This document shows positions 30,301 to 41,100 of a DNA stretch of 64,000 nucleotides, one piece after another. The stretch is taken from the NCBI RefSeq assembly GCF_002234675.1, contig NC_019879.2, positions 14,512,464 through 14,576,463 on the forward strand. The letters run 5' to 3'. Positions within the stretch are counted from its first letter, which is position 1, and the number at the start of each line of letters is the position of its first letter. Origin of the DNA: Oryzias latipes. Taxonomy: Eukaryota; Chordata; Actinopteri; Beloniformes; Adrianichthyidae. The position numbers were made by a program, and so were the translations under genes. The notes beneath the pieces were generated by a model. The model saw only the letters and a list, made by a program, of their open reading frames with translations. It did no database searches and had not been told where the DNA came from.

Positions 30301-32675
30301 TTGAACTAGAGATGAGATCTTTACCTTTTGAGTGCGTATTGTGGCCAACAATTATCTTGTAACTCAAAGGGCTAAAGGTTATAAACGAGCATTTTGGCTC
30401 AAATTCTGACTGTTTTGACAGTACAACTTGAAACGTGACCAAAAAACAACACTTTCTTGAACTACAAATGAGATCTTTGCCTTTAGTGTGCGTTTTGTGC
30501 TCAAAAATCCTTTTGTCACTCAAAAGTGTTAAAAGTGTCAAAAAAGCATTTTGGCTCAAGATCTAACAGTTTTGAATGTTCAACCTGAAATGTGACCAAG
30601 GAAAAACACTTCTTTGAACCACAGATGAGATCTTTGCCTTTTGAGTCCGTTTTGTGGCCAAAAATCCTTTTGTCACTCAAAGGGCTGAAGGTTATAAAAG
30701 AACTTTATGGCTCGAATTCTAATTGTTTTGACTGTACAACTTTAAACGTGACCAAAAAAACAACACTTTTTTAAACTACAAATGAGATCTTTGCCTTTAG
30801 AGTGCGTTTTGTGCTCAAAAATCCTTTTGTCACTCAAAAGTGCTAAAAGTGTCAAAAAAGCATTTTGGCTAAAATTCTTATTGTTTTGACTGTACAACTT
30901 TAAACGTGACCAAAAAACAATACTTTTTTTGATCCAAAGATGAGATCTTTGCCTTTTGAGTGCGTTTTGAGGCCAACAATCATTTTGTCACTCAAAAGTG
31001 CTAAAAGTGTCAAAAACATTTTTGGCTCAAGATCTCACAGTTTTGACTGTTCAACTTGAAATGTGAACAAAAAAACTACACTTTTTTTTAATTACTAATG
31101 AGATCTTAGCCTTTTGAGTGTTTTTTGTGGCCAAGGTCATTTTGTCACTCAAAAGTGCAAAAACTGTCAAAAAAGAATTTTGGCTCAATTTCAAACTGTT
31201 TTGATTGTTAAACTTGAAATGTGACCAAAAAAAACAACAACACTTTTTTAAACTACAAATGAGATCTTTGCCTTTAGAGTGCGTTTTGTGCTCAATCTAC
31301 TTTTGTCACTCAAAAGTGCTAAAAGTGTCAAAAAAACATTTTGGCTCAAGATCTAACAGTTTTGAATGTTCAACCTGAAATGTGACCAAGGAAAATCACT
31401 TTTTTGAACTAGAGATGAGATCTTTACCTTTTGAGTGCGTTTTGTGGCCAACAATTATTTTGTCACTCAAAGGGCTAAAAGTGTAAAGGAGCATTTTGGC
31501 TAAAATTCTGACTGTTTTGACTGTACAACTTGAAACGTGAACAAAAAAACAACACTTTTTTTAAACTACAAATGAGATCTTTAACTGTAGAGTGGGTTTT
31601 GTGTTCAAAAATCTTTTTGTCACTCAAAAGTGCTAAAAGTGTCAAAAAAGCATTTTGGCTAAAATTCTGATTGTTTTGACTGTACAACTTTAAACGTGAC
31701 CAAAAAACAACCCTTTTTTGAACCAAAGACGAGATCTTTGCCTTTTGAGTGCATTTTGAGGCAAACAATCATTTTGTCACTCAAAAGTGCTAAAAGTGTC
31801 AAAAAAGCATTTTGGCTTAAGATCTCACAGTTTTGACTGTTCAACTTGAAATGTGAACAAAAAAACACTTTTTTTTAATTACTAATGAGATCTTAGCCTT
31901 TTGAGTGTTTTTTGTGGCCAAGGTCATTTTGTCACTCAAAAGTGCAAAAAGGGTCAAAAAAGCATTTTGGCTCAAGATCTAACAGTATTGAATGTTCAAC
32001 CTGAAATGTGACCAAGCAAAAACGCTTTTTTGAACTAGAGATGAGATCTTTACCTTTTGAGTGCGTATTGTGGCCAAATATTATCTTGTAACTCAAAGGG
32101 CTAAAGGTTATAAACGAGCATTATGGCTCAAATTCTGACTGTTTTGACAGTACAACTTGAAACGTGACCAAAAAACAACACTTTCTTGAACTACAAATGA
32201 GATCTTTGCCTTTAGTGTGCGTTTTGTGCTCAAAAATCCTTTTGTCACTCAAAAGTGTTAAAAGTGTCAAAAAAGCATTTTGGCTCAAGATCTAACAGTT
32301 TTGAATGTTCAACCTGAAATGTGACCAAGGAAAAACACTTCTTTGAACCACAGATGGGATCTTTGCCTTTAGTGTGCGTTTTGTGCTCAAAAATCCTTTT
32401 GTCACTCAAAAGTGTTAAAAGTGTCAAAAAAGCATTTTGGCTCAAGATCTAACAGTTTTGAATGTTCAACCTGAAATGTGACCAAGGAAAAAAACTTCTT
32501 TGAACCACAGATGAGATCTTTGCCTTTTGAGTCCGTTTTGTGGCCAAAAATCCTTTTGTCACTCAAAGGGCTGAAGGTTATAAAAGAACTTTATGGCTCG
32601 AATTCTAATTGTTTTGACTGTACAACTTTAAACGTGACCAAAAAAACAACACTTTTTTAAACTACAAATGAGATC
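27389..32675. repeat. Satellite array, subfamily B with 13-monomer higher-order repeat
   Basis: B monomers continue from the interrupted array. The block 27389-28805 recurs at 29440-30857 with near identity, offset about 2051 bp (13 monomers), and earlier at 19550-20960. A block at about 31860-32660 repeats part of it again. The array is cut at 32675 by the gypsy element. Confidence 0.95.
32671..32675. repeat. Target-site duplication (left), AGATC
   Basis: AGATC occurs at 32671-32675 and again at 38120-38124 directly after the element. The intact satellite reads AAATGAGATCTTTGCC, which has AGATC once. Confidence 0.95.
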
Positions 32676-33222
32676 TGTCATGGCTACAGAACACTTTTCG
32701 AACCCAGATGCTGGAACCCAGAAGAAACACAGCGGGAGGCGAGCGTTGGCGGGTAAGAGTTTTAATACGAGGAGCAGAGAGCAGAACGTGAGCAGGTCCA
32801 GATGTCGGTTCCGAACTGAAAGACAGAAGTTAGCGGCGTCACTGGTGGATTTCTCCGTAGGCCGATGTTGACGAAGGTGGAGACACTTGATGAGGCAGAG
32901 GCTCGTGGTGGGACCGCAGGAGAGGACAGACTGATGAGAACGGCTGGGAACTGATTCGAGCGACCACTCGTGGTACTGGATTCCTGAGGGTGAGTAGAGA
33001 GAGAGACAGGTTTAGTCGTAGGCTTGACGTAGCGAAAACGAACAATAGCTTGACTTGAGGACCAACTATGCACCATCAGGGGCAACGGACTGGCGAAGAC
33101 TGATGATCCTGTGGCTCCTTAAGAAGGCGGATGAGGTGATGAGGTAAGTGGTCGCAGGTGTAGAGAATCAGCAGCCAAGCGGAGAGGAGAGGGGGGAGGA
33201 GTCCGACAGAGGCACCATATCA
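32676..33222 (-). repeat. 3' LTR of the gypsy element (547 bp)
   Basis: Plus-strand ends are TGTCATGGCTACAGAAC and GAGGCACCATATCA. Differs from the 5' LTR (37573-38119) at about four positions: G/A twice near 32995-33040 and a GA/AG swap near 33199. Confidence 0.95.
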
Positions 33223-33225
33223 GTA

Positions 33226-33237
33226 CCCCCCCCCCCC
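33226..33237 (-). promoter_or_regulatory. Polypurine tract (G12 on coding strand)
   Basis: Twelve G on the minus strand, three nt (TAC) upstream of the 3' LTR start TGATATGG. It would prime plus-strand DNA synthesis. It lies just downstream of the pol stop. Confidence 0.75.
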
Positions 33238-33256
33238 AACGACCGCCTCCAGGCGG

Positions 33257-36200
33257 TCAAGGGCGGCGATCAGGGTGGGCACGGTAGAAATCCTCAATGA
33301 GCGAGGGATCCAGAATAAACGAGCGGGGAATCCATGAACGCTCCTCCGGACCGTAGCCCACCCAGTCGACCAGGAACTGGAATCCACGACCCCTACGCCG
33401 GATGTCCAAAATCCGGCTGACGTCATAGGCCGGAGCGCCGTCGATGACCCGGGCGGGCGGTGGGGAAGCGGACGGCGGGCACAGAGGACTGTCCTGGACT
33501 GGCTTGATCTGTGAGACGTGAAAAGACGGGTGAACCTTCAGGGCTTTAGGCAGACGAAGACGGACACAGGTAGGGTTGATGAGTTTGTCAATGACGTAAG
33601 GACCGATGAATCGGGGAGCCAGTTTCTTGGAGGATGCTTGAATGGGGATATTGCGAGTGGAGAGCCAAACCCTCTGACCAGGTTGATAGTCGGGTCCCAC
33701 CACCCTGCGACGGTTGGCGATCCGGCAGTTGCTCTCCTTGGTGCGGAGGAGAGCGGCCTTCGTCTGAGTCCAGACGCGTTGGCAACGCTGGAGGTGATGG
33801 TGGACAGAAGGCACTGCCAGATCCAACTCCTGGGATGGAAACAGAGGTGGTGAGTACCCTAGGGCGGCCTCAAAAGGAGAGATCCCGGTGGCAGATGAAG
33901 GATGAGTGTTATGGGCGTACTCTATCCATACCAGGAAGGTGGACCAGTCCTTTTCATTCTGTGCCGCCAGACAGCGAAGAGCTGCCTCCAGCTCCTGGTT
34001 CGCTCTCTCCGCTTGACCGTTCGACTGGGGATGATAGCCTGACGAGAGACTGACCGTGGCCCCCAAGGCCGAGCAGAAGGCCTTCCACACTTGTGACGTG
34101 AATTGGGGGCCGCGGTCGGAGACAATGTCCATAGGGATGCCATGGTGGCGAAAAACATGGTTGACCATCAGGTCAGCAGTCACAGTGGCCGTGGGGAGTT
34201 GAGGAAGGGGAATGAAGTGAGCCATTTTCGAAAAACGATCAATAACAGTGAGGACGGTAGTGTTACCGTGTGACGGGGGAAGACCTGTGACGAAATCCAT
34301 GGCCAGATGGGACCAGGGTCGATCGGGAGTGGAGAGTGGATGAAGCAGACCTGCCGGAGCTGAGGATGAAGATTTCGATCGGGCGCACGTGGAGCAGGCT
34401 GCGACATAATCTCGCACGTCCTTTTCCATGGCAGGCCAATGGAACCTTTTGCGGATGAGGTTAAGAGTCCGGTGAACCCCCCCATGGCAAGCCAAGCGGG
34501 ATGCATGCCCCCAGGTGATGACCTCGGACCGGAGATCAGCTGGGACGAACAAGGTACCCCTGGGGACAGGAGGGTGGTCATCATTGTCTCTCAGGGCTTG
34601 GAGTACCTTGTTCTCGATGTCCCACGTGAGGGTTCCGATGACGCAGGTGGAAGGAAGGATGGTGGCCGGGGCGCGTTCTGATGGACTGTACTTTCGGGAC
34701 AGGGCGTCAGGCTTGATATTTCGGGATCCGGGTCTGTAGGTGATTACAAAATTGAAGCGGTCAAAAAAAAGACACCAACGAGCTTGCCTGGAGTTGAGTC
34801 GTTTGGCTGAGCGGAGATAGGCCAGGTTCTTGTGGTCTGTCCACACGATGAATGGCTGTTCTGCTCCCTCCAACCAGTGACGCCATTCCTCCAATGCCAG
34901 CTTGATGGCAAGTAGTTCCCGGTTGCCGACATCATAGTTTCTTTCTGCTGGTGATAGTTTTCGTGAAAAATAAGCACAAGGTTTTAATTTGTCAGTTGAG
35001 GCCTCTTTTTGGGAGAGGACGGCACCCACACCGGTATCAGAAGCGTCCACCTCGACAATGAATTGACGAGATGGGTCAGGTTGGATGAGGATGGGTGCGG
35101 ATACGAAAAGGTCCTTCAGTTTGTTGAAGGCTTGTTGGGCTTCAGTAGACCAGGCAAAGGGATGAGTAGTGGAAGTAAGGCGTGTGAGAGGAGAAGCGAT
35201 GCTGCTGTAATTCCTGATAAATCGCCTATAAAAGTTGGCGAAGCCTAAGAACTGCTGAAGTTTTTTCCGTGTGTCTGGAGGTGCCCAGTTGGCGACGGCC
35301 TCTATCTTAGAGGGGTCAGGTCGGATGCAACCTGCCTCGATGACGTAGCCGAGAAACTGAACGGTTGGAACATGAAATTCGCATTTCTCGAATTTTAAAT
35401 AGAGTTGGTTTTCCAAAAGTCTCTCAAGCACGAGACGTACGTGATGTTCATGCTGGGCCTGATCATGGGAATAGATGAGAATGTCATCAAGGTAGACGAA
35501 GATGAAGCGATTAAGGAAGTCACGGAGAATGTCGTTGACCAACCGCTGGAAGACTGCAGGGGCGTTGGTGAGGCCAAAGGGCATGACCAAATATTCATAG
35601 TGCCCTAAGGGGGTTTTAAATGCAGTCTTCCATTCGTCGCCTTCCTTGATACGAACCAGATGGTACGCATTGCGGAGGTCTAATTTCGTGAAGATACGGG
35701 CTTGTTGAAGAGAGTCAAAAACAGACGTGATTAAAGGCAAGGAATATTTATCTTTGACGGTGATCTGATTTAGTTCGCGGTAGTCGATGCAAGGCCTGAG
35801 TGTCTTATCTTTCTTAGCCACGAAGAAAAAACCAGCCCCCACAGGGGAGGAAGAGGGTCGTATGTGACCTAACGAGAGCGCTTCCTGGATGTACTGTTCC
35901 ATGGCGCTTCTTTCGGGACCGGACAGGTTGAACAGCCGCCCCTTAGGTAAAGGAGCGCCAGGAAGGAGAGTAATGGCGCAATCGTAAGGTCTATGCGGGG
36001 GAAGAGCGCTAGCCTTAGATTTGCTGAAAACTGCTTTTAAGTCGTGATAACAAGACGGAATGGAAACCAGATCTACTGAGGCGGGACTCTCGGTATCTAT
36101 GGGGGGAACACGGGGAACAGCGGACAGTAAACAGTTTGCAAGGCAATAAGGACTCCACTGAGTGACAGATCCCTGAGCCCAGTTAAATTGGGGATTATGT

Positions 36201-36589
36201 AATCTGAGCCAGGTGAACCCTAACACTATGGGGGTATGGGCGGACTGGGTGATGTAAAACTGAACTGATTCCCTATGGTTACCTGACGTGACGAGGAGAA
36301 TGGGCTTGGTGCGATGGGTAATACGGGACAGGTGTTGTCCCCCGAGGCCCGAGGCTTCAATGGGGTTTTCTAGGGGCTCTGTGGGGATAGACAAGTGGTT
36401 AACTACACGAAAGTCAATTAAGCTCTGTTCCGCCCCAGAATCTACGAGGGCCCTGAGATCATGAACTTGGCGATCGAGGCATAACTTGACAGGTAAATAC
36501 ATGAATTCTTTACCAGAATCTGTGGCAGATAACTCCCCTCGCGGCCTGTCGTCTAGCGAGGGGCTGGGAAGTTTAAACGAACTGGGCAT
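33257..36589 (-). CDS. pol: Pol polyprotein (PR-RT-RNase H-IN-chromodomain)
   Basis: 1110 codons without interruption. Aspartic protease: A-L-V-D-S-G-A-E (Asp 50). [10 protein letters not shown] (about 302-309) and F-V-Y-L-D-D-I-L (YLDD 366-369). RNase H: V-E-V-D-A-S (Asp 515), N-R-E-L-L (Glu 558) and W-T-D-H-K (Asp 585). Integrase: HHCC finger with C-x2-C near 732-735, catalytic Asp 765 (A-M-D-F), Asp 825 (V-S-D-R-G) and Glu 861, giving the D-35-E spacing. A GPY/F module (about 996) and a chromodomain (about 1053-1105, with Y-D-V-S-R-I and F-L-V-D-W-V-G-Y) end the protein. Chromodomains of this clade bind modified histone tails and can direct integration to heterochromatin. An ATG exists at 36589, but the frame most likely opens by -1 frameshifting from gag. 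Confidence 0.97.
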   Translation of the reverse strand: MPSSFKLPSPSLDDRPRGELSATDSGKEFMYLPVKLCLDRQVHDLRALVDSGAEQSLIDFRVVNHLSIPTEPLENPIEASGLGGQHLSRITHRTKPILLVTSGNHRESVQFYITQSAHTPIVLGFTWLRLHNPQFNWAQGSVTQWSPYCLANCLLSAVPRVPPIDTESPASVDLVSIPSCYHDLKAVFSKSKASALPPHRPYDCAITLLPGAPLPKGRLFNLSGPERSAMEQYIQEALSLGHIRPSSSPVGAGFFFVAKKDKTLRPCIDYRELNQITVKDKYSLPLITSVFDSLQQARIFTKLDLRNAYHLVRIKEGDEWKTAFKTPLGHYEYLVMPFGLTNAPAVFQRLVNDILRDFLNRFIFVYLDDILIYSHDQAQHEHHVRLVLERLLENQLYLKFEKCEFHVPTVQFLGYVIEAGCIRPDPSKIEAVANWAPPDTRKKLQQFLGFANFYRRFIRNYSSIASPLTRLTSTTHPFAWSTEAQQAFNKLKDLFVSAPILIQPDPSRQFIVEVDASDTGVGAVLSQKEASTDKLKPCAYFSRKLSPAERNYDVGNRELLAIKLALEEWRHWLEGAEQPFIVWTDHKNLAYLRSAKRLNSRQARWCLFFDRFNFVITYRPGSRNIKPDALSRKYSPSERAPATILPSTCVIGTLTWDIENKVLQALRDNDDHPPVPRGTLFVPADLRSEVITWGHASRLACHGGVHRTLNLIRKRFHWPAMEKDVRDYVAACSTCARSKSSSSAPAGLLHPLSTPDRPWSHLAMDFVTGLPPSHGNTTVLTVIDRFSKMAHFIPLPQLPTATVTADLMVNHVFRHHGIPMDIVSDRGPQFTSQVWKAFCSALGATVSLSSGYHPQSNGQAERANQELEAALRCLAAQNEKDWSTFLVWIEYAHNTHPSSATGISPFEAALGYSPPLFPSQELDLAVPSVHHHLQRCQRVWTQTKAALLRTKESNCRIANRRRVVGPDYQPGQRVWLSTRNIPIQASSKKLAPRFIGPYVIDKLINPTCVRLRLPKALKVHPSFHVSQIKPVQDSPLCPPSASPPPARVIDGAPAYDVSRILDIRRRGRGFQFLVDWVGYGPEERSWIPRSFILDPSLIEDFYRAHPDRRP
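36543..36577 (-). promoter_or_regulatory. -1 ribosomal frameshift signal (T TTA AAC + stem-loop)
   Basis: On the minus strand the gag codons CGT-TTA-AAC place TTTAAAC (36577-36571) in the exact X-XXY-YYZ phase. Pol lies in the -1 frame. After a 7-nt spacer (TTCCCAG) comes CCCCTCGC, a 13-nt loop, and GCGAGGGG, a perfect 8-bp GC-rich stem. The gag stop (TAG, 36555-36553) falls in the loop. Together these are a complete frameshift cassette; no pseudoknot partner is obvious. The distal stem strand reaches to about 36535. Confidence 0.88.
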
Positions 36590-37578
36590 CCCGAGACTAG
36601 ATGGCCTTTAGCCCCGCAGTAAAAACAGGCTCCAGCTTCGCGTCTTTTGCGCCGTTCCTCTTCTGACAGCCTTGAGTGGCCGATCTGCATGGGTTCCTCC
36701 ATAGTCTTGGAGGGGACAGGACACTCAGCAGCATAAAGGCCTGGATCGATCGGTGGAGCGTGGATGGACTTAGTCGGGGGACGTGGAGCCGGATGACCTC
36801 GTTCTTTTTGGCGCTCACGTATCCTAACGTCCGACCGGAGAGCGGCGGACACCAACTCCTCAAAGGATCGTGCTTCCGGTTGAGAACAAAGGTGGTCTTT
36901 AATTTGTTCATTCAAGGACTGGTAAAAAACGCCTTCGAGGGCCAGATCGGGCCAGCCAGCTTCAACCGCTAGAATGCGGAAATCGATGACGTGATCGCTA
37001 ACAGCACGGTTCCGCTGTTTGAGTGCGAGCAGCCGCCGGGTTGCCTCTTCCTGTTTACGAGGTTGGTCGAATATCAGGCGGAATTCGCCGAGGAATCGCT
37101 CGTAAGACAGGTGAGAGATGGGATTGGCAGAGAGAAAAGCTTGGGCCCACTGGAGAGCTTTACTTCGTAGAGAATTAATGACAAGGGTGATCTTACTGTG
37201 GTCGGACTGGTAGAATCGGGGAGCTTGTTGACATATTAACTGGCACTGCAGCAAAAATCCTCCGCAGGCTTCCACCTCCCCGAAGAAAGGTTCCGGTTGG
37301 AGTCGGATGTTTTCGGTTGCGGACGGCACTCCGGAAGCGGAAGGAGCTGGGACGACAGGAGTATGGACTGTGGCAGGCGAAACCTGGGAAAACTGGCTGG
37401 TTAGTTCATGTAAGGTCTGGGTCATACCATCTAGGCGATGAAAGAGATCCTGCTGGGCAGCCGCCATTTGCGACAGAGCGTCCGCTTGACGTCCCAGCAT
37501 AATGCCTTGTTGGGAAACGGCTAATCTGAGTCCTTCTGGGTCAGCTGGGTTGGGATTATGGCCAGTCCGTTCTGTCAT
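36553..37578 (-). CDS. gag: Gag polyprotein with zinc knuckle
   Basis: 341 codons. Start [17 protein letters not shown] is a beginning seen in sushi-type gag proteins. An N-terminal coiled-coil-like stretch (about 20-65) is followed by the capsid region with the retrotransposon-gag motif (about 110-230, including W-A-Q-A-F and F-R-L-I-F-D-Q-P) and a C-x2-C-x4-H-x4-C knuckle close to the C-terminus (C-F-Y-C-G-A-K-G-H). It packages the RNA and forms the particle. The ATG (37578-37576) lies inside the last six bases of the 5' LTR, so the primer site is within the coding region. Overlaps pol by 37 nt in the -1 frame. Confidence 0.95.
   Translation of the reverse strand: MTERTGHNPNPADPEGLRLAVSQQGIMLGRQADALSQMAAAQQDLFHRLDGMTQTLHELTSQFSQVSPATVHTPVVPAPSASGVPSATENIRLQPEPFFGEVEACGGFLLQCQLICQQAPRFYQSDHSKITLVINSLRSKALQWAQAFLSANPISHLSYERFLGEFRLIFDQPRKQEEATRRLLALKQRNRAVSDHVIDFRILAVEAGWPDLALEGVFYQSLNEQIKDHLCSQPEARSFEELVSAALRSDVRIRERQKERGHPAPRPPTKSIHAPPIDPGLYAAECPVPSKTMEEPMQIGHSRLSEEERRKRREAGACFYCGAKGHLVSGCPVRLNFPAPR
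37561..37571 (-). promoter_or_regulatory. Primer-binding site, self-priming type
   Basis: AACGGACTGGC (minus strand) lies one nt inside the 5' LTR edge. It matches no tRNA end I recognise but is exactly complementary to GCCAGTCCGTT at 37991-37981 inside the LTR, located where the RNA should begin. In Tf1/sushi elements the first ~11 nt of the RNA fold back onto the PBS and serve as primer; this is the same layout. Confidence 0.8.
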
Positions 37579-38119
37579 GGCTACAGAACACTTTTCGAAC
37601 CCAGATGCTGGAACCCAGAAGAAACACAGCGGGAGGCGAGCGTTGGCGGGTAAGAGTTTTAATACGAGGAGCAGAGAGCAGAACGTGAGCAGGTCCAGAT
37701 GTCGGTTCCGAACTGAAAGACAGAAGTTAGCGGCGTCACTGGTGGATTTCTCCGTAGGCCGATGTTGACGAAGGTGGAGACACTTGATGAGGCAGAGGCT
37801 CGTGGTGGGACCGCAGGAGAGGACAGACTGATGAGAACGGCTGGGAACTGATTCGAGCGACCACTCGTGGTACTGGATTCCTGAGGGTGAGTAGAGAGAG
37901 AGACAGGTTTAGTCATAGGCTTGACGTAGCAAAAACGAACAATAGCTTGACTTGAGGACCAACTATGCACCATCAGGGGCAACGGACTGGCGAAGACTGA
38001 TGATCCTGTGGCTCCTTAAGAAGGCGGATGAGGTGATGAGGTAAGTGGTCGCAGGTGTAGAGAATCAGCAGCCAAGCGGAGAGGAGAGGGGGGAGAGGTC
38101 CGACAGAGGCACCATATCA
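37573..38119 (-). repeat. 5' LTR of the gypsy element (547 bp)
   Basis: Near-identical to the LTR at 32676-33222. On the coding strand U3 is about 128 bp, then R-U5 about 419 bp if transcription starts at 37991 as inferred from the self-primer. Confidence 0.95.
37981..38019 (-). promoter_or_regulatory. Inferred LTR core promoter and transcript 5' end
   Basis: On the minus strand a TATA-like TTAAGG (38019-38014) lies 23-28 bp upstream of GCCAGTCCGTT (37991-37981), the 11-mer complementary to the primer site. Spacing fits a start at 37991. The start is inferred from complementarity and spacing, not seen. Confidence 0.65.
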
Positions 38120-41100
38120 AGATCTTTGCCTTTAGAGTGCGTTTTGTGCTCAAAAATCCTTTTGTCACTCAAAAGTGCTAAAAGTGTCAAAAAAGCATTT
38201 TGGCTCAAATTCTGATTGTTTTGACTGTACAACTTTAAACGTGACCAAAAAACAATACTTTTTTTGATCCAAAGATGAGATCTTTGCCTTTTGAGTGCGT
38301 TTTGAGGCCAACAATCATTTTGTCACTCAAAAGTGCTAAAAGTGTCAAAAACATTTTGGCTCAAGATCTCACAGTTTTGACTGTTCAACTTGAAATGTGA
38401 ACAAAAAAACAACACTTTTTTTTAATTACTAATGAGATCTTTGCGTTTTGAGTGTTTTTTGTGGCCAAGGTCATTTTGTCACACAAAATTGCAAAAAGTG
38501 TCAAAAAAGAACTTTGGCTCAAATTCTGACTGTTTTGACTCTTCAACTTGAAGTGTGACCAAAAAAACAACACTTTTTTGAACCACAGATGAGATCTCTG
38601 CCTTTTGAGTCCGTTTTGTGGCCAAAAATCCTTTTGTCACTCATAGGACTAAAGGTTATAAAAGAGCTTTATGGCTCAAATTCTGATTGTTTTGACTGTA
38701 CAACTTTAAACGTGACCAACAAACAACACTTTTTTCAACCAAAGATGAGCTCTTTGCCTTTTGAGTGCGTTTTGAGGCCAACAATCATTTTGTCACTCAA
38801 AAGTGCTAAAAGTGTCAAAAAAAAAACATTTTGGCTCAAGATCTCACAGTTTTGACTGTTCAACTTGAAATGTGACCAAAAAAACAACACTTTTTTCAAC
38901 TACTAATGAGATCTTTGCCTTTTGAGTGTTTTTTGTAGCCAAGGTCATTTTGTCACTCAAAAGTGCAAAAAGTGTCAAAAAAGCATTTTGGCTCAAATTC
39001 TGACTGTTTTGACTGTACAACTTTAAACCTGACCCAAAAACAACACGTTTTTGAACCAAAGATGAGATATTTTGCCTTTTTAGTGCGTTTTGAGCTAAAA
39101 GAAAAATCCTTTTGTCACTCAAAAGTGCTAAAAGTGTCAAAAAAGCATTTTGGCTAAAATTCTGATTGTTTTGACTGTACAACTTTAAACGTGACCAAAA
39201 AACAATACTTTTTTGAACCAAAGATGAGATCTTTGCCTTTTGAGTGCGTTTTGAGGCCAACAATCATTTTGTCACTCAAAAGTGCTAAAAGTGTCAAAAA
39301 CATTTTGGCTCAAGATCTCACAGTTTTGACTGTTCAACTTGAAATGTGACCAAAAAAACAACACTTTTTTTTAACTACTAATGAGATCTTTGCGTTTTGA
39401 GTGTTTTTGTGGCCAAGGTCATTTTGTCACACAAAATTGCAAAAAGTGTCAAAAAAGAACTTTGGCTCAAATTCTGACTGTTTTGACTCTTCAACTTGAA
39501 GTGTGACCAAAAAAACAACACTTTTTTGAACCACAGATGAGATCTCTGCCTTTTGAGTCCGTTTTGTGTCCAAAAATCCTTTTGTCACTCATAGGACTAA
39601 AGGTTATAAAAGAGCTTTATGGCTCAAATTCTGATTGTTTTGACTGTACAACTTTAAACGTGACCAACAAACAACACTTTTTTCAACCAAAGATGAGCTC
39701 TTTGCCTTTTGAGTGCGTTTTGAGGCCAACAATCATTTTGTCACTCAAAAGTGCTAAAAGTGTCAAAAAAAAACATTTTGGCTCAAGATCTCACAGTTTT
39801 GACTGTTCAACTTGAAATGTGAACAAAAAAACAACACTTTTTTCAACTACTAATGAGATCTTTGCCTTTTGAGTGTTTTTTGTAGCCAAGGTCATTTTGT
39901 CACTCAAAAGTGCAAAAAGTGTCAAAAAAGCATTTTGGCTCAAATTCTGACTGTTTTGACTGTACAACTTTAAACCTGACCCAAAAACAACACGTTTTTG
40001 AACCAAAGATGAGATATTTTGCCTTTTTAGTGCGTTTTGAGCTAAAAAAAAAATCCTTTTGTCACTCAAAAGTGCTAAAAGTGTCAAAAAAGCATTTTGG
40101 CTAAAATTCTGATTGTTTTGACTGTACAACTTTAAACGTGACCAAAAAACAATACTTTTTTGAACCAAAGATGAGATCTTTGCCTTTTGAGTGCGTTTTG
40201 AGGCCAACAATCATTTTGTCACTCAAAAGTGCTAAAAGTGTCAAAAACATTTTGGCTCAAGATCTCACAGTTTTGACTGTTCAACTTGAAATGTGACCAA
40301 AAAAACAACACTTTTTTTTAACTACTAATGAGATCTTTGCGTTTTGAGTGTTTTTGTGGCCAAGGTCATTTTGTCACACAAAATTGCAAAAAGTGTCAAA
40401 AAAGAACTTTGGCTCAAATTCTGACTGTTTTGACTCTTCAACTTGAAGTGTGACCAAAAAAACAACACTTTTTTGAACCACAGATGAGATCTCTGCCTTT
40501 TGAGTCCGTTTTGTGTCCAAAAATCCTTTTGTCACTCATAGGACTAAAGGTTATAAAAGAGCTTTATGGCTCAAATTCTGATTGTTTTGACTGTACAACT
40601 TTAAACGTGACCAACAAACAACACTTTTTTCAACCAAAGATGAGCTCTTTGCCTTTTGAGTGCGTTTTGAGGCCAACAATCATTTTGTCACTCAAAAGTG
40701 CTAAAAGTGTCAAAAAAAAAACATTTTGGCTCAAGATCTCACAGTTTTGACTGTTCAACTTGAAATGTGAACAAAAAAACAACACTTTTTTCAACTACTA
40801 ATGAGATCTTTGCCTTTTGAGTGTTTTTTGTAGCCATGGTCATTTTGTCACTCAAAAGTGCAAAAAGTGTCAAAAAAGCATTTTGGCTCAAATTCTGACT
40901 GTTTTGACTGTACAACTTTAAACCTGACCCAAAAACAACACGTTTTTGAACCAAAGATGAGATATTTTGCCTTTTTAGTGCGTTTTGAGCTAAAAAAAAA
41001 TCCTTTTGTCACTCAAAATTGCTAAAAGTGTCAAAAAAGCATTTTGGCTAAAATTCTGATTGTTTTGACTGTACAACTTTAAACGTGACAAAAAAACAAT

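Larger units (their letters stand above)
32676..38119 (-). mobile_element. Sushi/Tf1-type Ty3/gypsy chromovirus, intact-looking
   Basis: A 5444-bp LTR retrotransposon on the minus strand with 547-bp LTRs (TG...CA in the plus reading, also TGATATGG at the minus-strand start), a 5-bp target duplication AGATC, uninterrupted gag and pol, a self-priming-type primer site, a -1 frameshift signal, and a C-run (G-run on the coding strand) as polypurine tract next to the 3' LTR. Domain order PR-RT-RNaseH-IN-chromodomain and the absence of env place it in the chromoviruses; self-priming points to the Tf1/sushi group known in fish. I count four differences between the LTRs, so it inserted recently and may be competent. 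Confidence 0.95.

Noticed and set aside
33518..35608. Several plus-strand frames of 67-139 codons opposite pol
   Set aside because: Antisense shadows of the intact pol frame with no recognisable domain.
37659..37982. 107-codon frame within the gypsy LTR (also in the other LTR at 32762-33085)
   Set aside because: Lies in R-U5 of both LTRs, shows no domain; most likely chance, although a short upstream ORF cannot be excluded.
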